Position numbers and translations under genes: made by a program
From: an uncultured Marinobacter sp.
Lineage (GTDB): Bacteria; Pseudomonadota; Gammaproteobacteria; Pseudomonadales; Oleiphilaceae
Assembly (NCBI RefSeq): GCF_946886895.1
Contig: NZ_CAMPJO010000008.1
Span: forward strand, 62,001-126,000
DNA: 64,000 nucleotides
Direction: 5' to 3'
Shown here: one piece after another, positions 56,821 to 64,000 of the stretch
How positions within the stretch are numbered: position 1 is the first letter of the stretch
Layout: every line of letters begins with the position of its first letter
Notes under the pieces: generated by a model
The model's database searches: none
Told to the model about the DNA's origin: nothing
What the model saw: only the letters and a program-made list of their open reading frames with translations

Positions 56821-58641
56821 TTATGGGCGCCCCACGCGAATACGCCCCACAACCCGGCTGAGGGTATCATCAAATTCAGCCGCGCTGCCCAACACACGAA
56901 CCTGTTGTGCCACAATCGCCTGCACCAGATCGTCCTCCAGGTATTCCAGACGATTCAACCCCAGCCGGTCAACAAACACCAGCTTTCGGGAAGCGTTGAT
57001 TCGCACCGCCAGTTTCAGCCGGGAGGCGTCCCGGTCTGGCTGTGCTTCCACCACAATCCAGCCACCGAGCTTGATGGCGTCCACCTGCCTCTGGGCCACC
57101 AGCGTCTGTTCCCGACGAATCCGTTCCAGCTCGGCCTGCTCATCGGCCTGCCGTTGCTGTTCCGCCAGCTGCCGCTGTTGCTCCAGTTGAGCCTCACGGG
57201 CTGCCTCCTGGGCACGGCGACGCTGCTCCTCGGCCTGCTTCTCCTGACGCAGGGCCTCCGCCCTCACTCGCGCCGATTCCGCCGCTTGTTCGCGCTGCAA
57301 GCGCTGCTTTTCACACACCCGGGCAAGCAGTTCAACGGTTTCGACCAGCACCTGCCCAAACCCGGTGGGCTCGGGAAGGACGCGAAGTGACCCCTGGTGG
57401 AAGGCAGCCTCAAACTCACGCCAGGGCTGGAGCCCGAGCTTCACCCCGGCGCCATTGGTCCATAATACTTCAGCGGTTTCCGGCAGCAAGGCGAAGAAAA
57501 ACCGGCGCTGCTCGCTGGCGCCCTCTCCCTCGACAAACCAGTGGTCTGAAAACCCATCCGCAGAAGTCGGTTCCGGCGCATCAAAATCGAGCCATTCCGA
57601 ATCCCAGCGGAAGCCGCTCACCCCGGATAACGCGTCCAAAAGTTCCGGCGACTCCCCGCGCAGGCGCGACACCAACACCGCCTCAATGCCCGCCACCGCC
57701 CCGGCAGGTAAACGCTCATTGAAGGTCCGGTGCCAGACGTCCAGAATCCGGTCTCCGATCTGCTCCCCGACGTTATAAAGGCGATTCCGGTCCTGATCGG
57801 AGAGATCCGGATCACCGATCCAGACCAGCCATTCCAGCAATTTACTGCCGTGACGAAATGTGTCGCCCTCGGTGCCGGCCTCCCAGACCGCCTGCTTCAG
57901 CAGACTCTGCCAGTGATCAAAGATAAAGCGGATAATCGGAAGCGGCAGTCGGCGCTCCTGCAGGGCCCTGCCAATCACCGCTTTTGCGGTCTGGTCTGCC
58001 CGCCGCTGACGGGCGGCGCCCTGCTCGGTCTGAAGCAGTCGCTGCCGGAGTTTGTCCACCTGGGCATTGCGCTTGTCCGCATCCTCCTGCCATTGCCGGC
58101 AGAAGGCATCAACCGGTGCCGTGTTTTCAGCCTTGAAGCTGCCCGATACCGCGATCACAAGGGCATCGAGCTGATCCAACAACACCCGGGAGGAACGACC
58201 ACCGGAGGCACTCCAGCCGCGCCACTCCTGCAGGCTGTCCAGCCAGTCCAGCAATGTGCTGCTGAACGCCTTGTCGCCCTCCAGATTCAGGCGCCAGGCA
58301 AGGTAGAAGCGCAACCGGGCAATGCGGCCGGCCAGTTCCGGGTGCAGGCCACTGGTTTTCAGGAAAACGTCCATAATCCGGTCGGCGATGTAGGCCGCAT
58401 TGATTTGCCGCGCGGACCAGTCCAGGTGGACGGAGCGAATGACGTGGGTAACCCGCTCCTGACGTTGCTCTGCCCAGCACGAGAGCAGCAGCGGCCGCCA
58501 GTCACTGATCTGCTCCGGAGCCAACTTTCCGGCGGGGTATGGCAGGTCGGGTACCCGGATACCCGAGAGAACACTGGCAACTTTCTCGGCAATCGCTTTA
58601 CGGGGCGGTTGTTCGCGCGACTTCTGCCTGTGTTGTGACAT
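56821..58641 (-). CDS. DUF1631 family protein
   Basis: A 606-residue soluble protein of DUF1631. The N-terminal 400 residues are helical; between about 450 and 520 lies a long charged coiled coil (EEQRRRAQEAAREAQLEQQR) rich in Gln, Arg, Ala and Glu. The C-terminal 85 residues are a small beta domain (LGGWIVVEAQPDRDASRLKL, then KLVFVDRLGLNRLEYLEDDL), which in this family resembles a PilZ-like fold. Role unknown; the PilZ gene downstream suggests c-di-GMP or envelope signalling. Divergent from the DAHP synthase by 176 bases. Confidence 0.8.
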   Translation of the reverse strand: MSQHRQKSREQPPRKAIAEKVASVLSGIRVPDLPYPAGKLAPEQISDWRPLLLSCWAEQRQERVTHVIRSVHLDWSARQINAAYIADRIMDVFLKTSGLHPELAGRIARLRFYLAWRLNLEGDKAFSSTLLDWLDSLQEWRGWSASGGRSSRVLLDQLDALVIAVSGSFKAENTAPVDAFCRQWQEDADKRNAQVDKLRQRLLQTEQGAARQRRADQTAKAVIGRALQERRLPLPIIRFIFDHWQSLLKQAVWEAGTEGDTFRHGSKLLEWLVWIGDPDLSDQDRNRLYNVGEQIGDRILDVWHRTFNERLPAGAVAGIEAVLVSRLRGESPELLDALSGVSGFRWDSEWLDFDAPEPTSADGFSDHWFVEGEGASEQRRFFFALLPETAEVLWTNGAGVKLGLQPWREFEAAFHQGSLRVLPEPTGFGQVLVETVELLARVCEKQRLQREQAAESARVRAEALRQEKQAEEQRRRAQEAAREAQLEQQRQLAEQQRQADEQAELERIRREQTLVAQRQVDAIKLGGWIVVEAQPDRDASRLKLAVRINASRKLVFVDRLGLNRLEYLEDDLVQAIVAQQVRVLGSAAEFDDTLSRVVGRIRVGRP

Positions 58642-58817
58642 CCGTTCCCCGTGCTCAAGAAGCGTTGAAAAGGCCTACCAAATAACGCAGTATAACCATC
58701 TCGCCGGGGTTTACCGCAACCGCACACCGGCGTTATTCGCGCAAATTCGCAGGGCCGCCGTTAGCCGTTAGCACGCCTTCGGTACTGCAACGATCAGAAT
58801 CGGGGAAACAGAACAAC

Positions 58818-59900
58818 ATGTCGGGCACCAAACTAGAGAATCTGAATGTGGCGAGCCAGGAAACACTGATCACTCCTGAAGCGCTCAAACAGGAGATGCC
58901 GCTCTCCGACAAAGCGGCTGAAACCGTTGAAAAGGGTCGCCAGGCCATTTATGACATCATGGACGGCAAGGATCACCGGCTTTTCCTGGTCGTCGGCCCC
59001 TGCTCTATCCACGACGTGGAAGCCGCCCGGGACTATGCTGCCCGCCTGAAAAAGCTGGCGGACGAGGTCAGCGACACCCTGCTGATCGTCATGCGCGTCT
59101 ATTTTGAAAAGCCCCGTACCACGGTCGGCTGGAAAGGCCTGATCAATGACCCGCACCTGAACGACACCTTCGATATTGAACAGGGTCTGCACATTGGCCG
59201 CCGACTCCTGCTCGACATCAACGAACTTGGCCTGCCGGCCGCCACTGAAGCACTGGATCCGATTTCTCCCCAGTACCTTCAGGACACTATTGCCTGGTCG
59301 GCCATCGGTGCCCGCACCACGGAATCACAGACGCACCGGGAAATGAGCAGCGGCCTGTCGATGGCGATCGGCTTCAAGAACGGAACCGATGGCAGTCTCG
59401 ATGTGGCCGTTAACGCCATGAAGTCCGTCTCCCACCCCCACAGCTTTCTGGGTATTGACCAGCAGGGCCAGGTGGCGATCATCCGCACCAAGGGCAACAA
59501 CTATGGCCACGTGGTCCTGCGTGGCGGCGGCGGTAAACCGAACTACGACTCGGTCAGCGTTGCCCTGTGCGACCAGGCGCTGGAAAAAACCAGCCTCCGG
59601 AAGTCGGTTATGGTCGATTGCAGTCACGCCAATTCCAGCAAAGACCCGGCCATCCAGCCGCTGGTCATGCAGGATGTCACCCACCAGATTCTGGAGGGAA
59701 ACACCTCCATCCAGAGCCTGATGATCGAAAGCAATATTAACTGGGGTAATCAGTCGATTCCCGAGAATCTTGCGGATCTTAAATATGGGGTGTCGGTGAC
59801 CGACGCCTGTATCGACTGGCCAACCACGGAGAAGGCCATCCGCGATATGCGCGACAAACTCAGGGATGTGCTGCCCAAACGCAAGACAGGCCAGGCCTGA
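58818..59900 (+). CDS. 3-deoxy-7-phosphoheptulonate synthase (DAHP synthase, type I)
   Basis: A 360-residue AroFGH-type enzyme condensing phosphoenolpyruvate and erythrose-4-phosphate, the first step of aromatic amino-acid synthesis. Signatures: LVVGPCSIHDVEAARDYA, RVYFEKPRTTVGWKGLINDP (two stretches), GARTTESQTHREMSSGLSM, VLRGGGGKPNYD and VDCSHANSSKDP. Metal ligands Cys, His, Glu and Asp are present. Which amino acid inhibits it cannot be decided by eye. It stands alone with its own upstream region. Confidence 0.94.
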   Translation: MSGTKLENLNVASQETLITPEALKQEMPLSDKAAETVEKGRQAIYDIMDGKDHRLFLVVGPCSIHDVEAARDYAARLKKLADEVSDTLLIVMRVYFEKPRTTVGWKGLINDPHLNDTFDIEQGLHIGRRLLLDINELGLPAATEALDPISPQYLQDTIAWSAIGARTTESQTHREMSSGLSMAIGFKNGTDGSLDVAVNAMKSVSHPHSFLGIDQQGQVAIIRTKGNNYGHVVLRGGGGKPNYDSVSVALCDQALEKTSLRKSVMVDCSHANSSKDPAIQPLVMQDVTHQILEGNTSIQSLMIESNINWGNQSIPENLADLKYGVSVTDACIDWPTTEKAIRDMRDKLRDVLPKRKTGQA

Positions 59901-59936
59901 AGGCAGCCCCGGGCGCTGTGACGGATTGCCCACCGG

Positions 59937-62116
<2,180 letters not shown>

Positions 62117-62157
62117 TTATACCCGCACGAACCGCTCTGGCCAGTGCAGTAACGGGT

Positions 62158-63495
62158 TCAGGAATAGCGCTTGCGGGAACTGCCGGCGTTGAGGACATCC
62201 AGGCGCTGGCGCTTTTCCGCGAGCTTGATTTCGAGCCCCCGGTCAACGGGCTGGTAATAGCGGCGGCTATGGATCGCCTCCGGGAGGTAGGCTTCGCCGG
62301 CCGCGAAGGCATCGGGTTCATCATGGGCATACCGGTAGGACTCGCCATGACCAAGGCTTTTCATCAGTTTGGTAGGGGCATTGCGGAGATGGACCGGCAC
62401 CTCATGATCCGGGTCCTGCCGGATGTCGGCCATACACTGGTTGAACGCCTGATAGACGGCATTGCTCTTGGGCGCCAGCGCCAGGTAAGTCACCGCCTGG
62501 GCCAGCGCCAGCTCACCTTCGGGGGAGCCCAGACGCTCCTGGGCATCCCACGCATCAAGGCTCAACTGAAGGGCCCGGGGATCGGCATTGCCGATATCCT
62601 CACTGGCGATGCGGGCGAGGCGGCGGGCGACATATAAGGGATCGCAGCCGCCATCCAGCATCCGGCACAGCCAGTACAGGGCGCCATCCGGGTCCGACCC
62701 CCTGACCGATTTGTGCAGGGCGGAAATCTGGTCGTAGAACACATCGCCGCCCTTATCGAACCGGCGCAGGCTGGTTTGCATCACCTGTTCAAGCTGTTCG
62801 GGCGAAACCCGGTCGTTACCGTCGGCATCCGGTTCCGCCAGATCGGCTGCCACTTCCAGAATGTTCAGTGCCCTCCGGGCATCGCCACCGGAGGCCGCCG
62901 CCATGACCGCCAACACATCGTCGGCCACAGCCAGGCGGCCAGCGAAGCCCTCCTCCGAGGTCAGCGCCCGGTTCAGCAGTGTGAGGACATCCTCGTCCTC
63001 CAGATTTTTCAGCACGTACACCCGGGTGCGGGACAATAGCGCGCTGTTGAGTTCGAAGGACGGATTTTCCGTGGTGGCGCCGACAAAGATAAACGTGCCA
63101 TCTTCAATGTGCGGCAGAAAGGCATCCTGCTGGCTTTTATTAAAGCGATGGACCTCATCCACAAACAGCAGCGTATCGCGCCCACGGGACTGCTTACGAT
63201 CCCGGGCACGCTCGACAACCGCGCGGATATCCTTGACGCCACTGAGCACCGCCGAGACTGTCTCAAAACTGAGGTCGCTGACATTGGCCAGCAGGCGGGC
63301 AAACGTTGTCTTGCCAACCCCGGGCGGGCCCCAGAGAATCATCGAGTGCAGCTGGCCCTGCTCCACGGCCCGGCGAAGCGGTTTACCCGGGCCCACCAGA
63401 TGAGCCTGCCCAACGTACTCGTCAAGGGATTCCGGGCGCATCCGGGCCGCCAGCGGCCGAAAACCCGTTGGTTCCCCGAACAGGCTGTCCTGCAT
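62158..63495 (-). CDS. rarA: Replication-associated recombination protein A
   Basis: A 445-residue AAA+ ATPase (RarA/MgsA) acting at stalled replication forks. Features: [20 protein letters not shown], Walker [15 protein letters not shown], Walker [20 protein letters not shown], sensor [18 protein letters not shown], and the C-terminal tetramerisation part with YHPEG-like [15 protein letters not shown]. The ATG overlaps the lolA stop by one base (TGATG), so expression is coupled to lolA. Confidence 0.95.
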   Translation of the reverse strand: MQDSLFGEPTGFRPLAARMRPESLDEYVGQAHLVGPGKPLRRAVEQGQLHSMILWGPPGVGKTTFARLLANVSDLSFETVSAVLSGVKDIRAVVERARDRKQSRGRDTLLFVDEVHRFNKSQQDAFLPHIEDGTFIFVGATTENPSFELNSALLSRTRVYVLKNLEDEDVLTLLNRALTSEEGFAGRLAVADDVLAVMAAASGGDARRALNILEVAADLAEPDADGNDRVSPEQLEQVMQTSLRRFDKGGDVFYDQISALHKSVRGSDPDGALYWLCRMLDGGCDPLYVARRLARIASEDIGNADPRALQLSLDAWDAQERLGSPEGELALAQAVTYLALAPKSNAVYQAFNQCMADIRQDPDHEVPVHLRNAPTKLMKSLGHGESYRYAHDEPDAFAAGEAYLPEAIHSRRYYQPVDRGLEIKLAEKRQRLDVLNAGSSRKRYS

Positions 63496-64000
63496 CAGGC
63501 TCCGTCCCGGATAATGTCCACACCCTTGGGGTAGTCCAGCGTAAACGCTTCCGTTTTCACCGGCTGGTTCAGCCGGATATTGTCGAAGCTCAATACGCTC
63601 AGCTGCGAGAGTGAATCCTGCATCCGCATTTCCTGCAACTCACCCTTATAGAAGGTCAGGCGCAGTGAAGTGAACAGCGAATCCGGGCTTTTCGGTTCGA
63701 GGGTGAATTCCCGGGTATACTCACCCACCTTGCGCCCGGAAACCCTGTAGGTCTCCGCCAGGTTGCCAACCTCACCACTGAGCAACAGCGCCGGCGTTGT
63801 CTGCACCCGATCATCCAGATTGTGGATGGTCACCTGCTCCAGGTCCGGATCGTACACTTCCACCGTCTCGCCATTACTGACAATGAACTGAGGCAGCGGG
63901 GCCCGGGTTTCCCAGTAGAACAGCCCCGGGCGCTTGGCCTTCAGGGATCCACGGGTCTCACGAACTTCATTGCCATTACCACTGACGACGATCTGGATAA
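63495..64000 (-). CDS. lolA: Outer-membrane lipoprotein carrier LolA, C-terminal part
   Basis: The reading frame is open to the end of the window, so about 168 codons of the C-terminal part are seen. LolA is the periplasmic carrier that takes lipoproteins from LolCDE to LolB. The signature [20 protein letters not shown], then [15 protein letters not shown], is diagnostic, followed by [17 protein letters not shown] near the end. The start and signal peptide are beyond base 64000. It leads the apparent lolA-rarA-serS-cobA operon. It would also serve the MltD lipoprotein encoded here. Confidence 0.93.
   Translation of the reverse strand, partial: IQIVVSGNGNEVRETRGSLKAKRPGLFYWETRAPLPQFIVSNGETVEVYDPDLEQVTIHNLDDRVQTTPALLLSGEVGNLAETYRVSGRKVGEYTREFTLEPKSPDSLFTSLRLTFYKGELQEMRMQDSLSQLSVLSFDNIRLNQPVKTEAFTLDYPKGVDIIRDGA

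Overview
The window is an ordinary-looking chromosomal segment of a GC-rich gammaproteobacterium, most likely Marinobacter or a close relative in the Pseudomonas/Oceanospirillales neighbourhood. That assignment is an inference from protein sequence character and gene order. Several blocks match the order I remember from Pseudomonas aeruginosa: fimL, dnaQ, rnhA, methyltransferase, gloB, mltD, a peptide ABC transporter and fabI; lolA, rarA, serS and cobA; BI-1 with tusDCBE beside a tRNA-Ser; cysI with a DUF934 gene. I saw no phage, insertion sequence, CRISPR array, rRNA or plasmid gene. Coding density is high and both strands are used.

Layout. 1-3840: end of cydB and complete cydDC (cytochrome bd oxidase and its assembly transporter). 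3848-6545: a saccharopine-dehydrogenase-like reductase and three small membrane proteins of unknown function. 6595-10355: divergent etfBA and ETF-ubiquinone oxidoreductase, sharing a 416-base control region with a perfect 20-base palindrome. 10411-14967: minus-strand SlyD-like isomerase, DUF1285, sixA, gpsA and an RssC/RssB-like pair. 15082-17597: an HD phosphohydrolase and a flavoprotein. 17716-24626: a tightly coupled eight-gene operon for membrane fatty-acid modification, the most interesting block here. 24708-28587: xthA, a PhaD-like regulator, a phasin, a candidate small RNA, a TIGR01244 protein and hemH. 28702-31292: tRNA-Ser(TGA), a BI-1 protein and tusDCBE for tRNA 2-thiolation. 31311-42860: DUF445, nfuA, metH, DUF2970, an unlisted-looking 34-residue membrane protein, cysI-DUF934, a 197-base nested palindromic element, acuI, sohB and an SCP2 protein. 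42945-55432: fimL, dnaQ, rnhA, a methyltransferase, gloB, mltD and a Yej-type peptide importer. 55499-64000: fabI, a PilZ protein, a DUF1631 protein, a DAHP synthase, and the lolA-rarA-serS-cobA run, with lolA cut by the window end.

Themes. Sulfur appears repeatedly: CysI and its DUF934 partner, CobA feeding siroheme synthesis, MetH, TusBCDE and a sulfurtransferase-like protein. Lipid metabolism is the second theme: ETF and ETF-QO for beta-oxidation electrons, FabI, GpsA, an AcuI-type reductase, PHA granule proteins, and the desaturase/methyltransferase operon. In that operon the Cfa-type enzyme lacks two residues that bind bicarbonate in E. coli Cfa, so it may make methylated or otherwise modified chains rather than cyclopropanes. 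The last gene of the operon is an exported protein I could not place in a family. Comparisons with named homologues were made from memory and by eye; no database search was possible.
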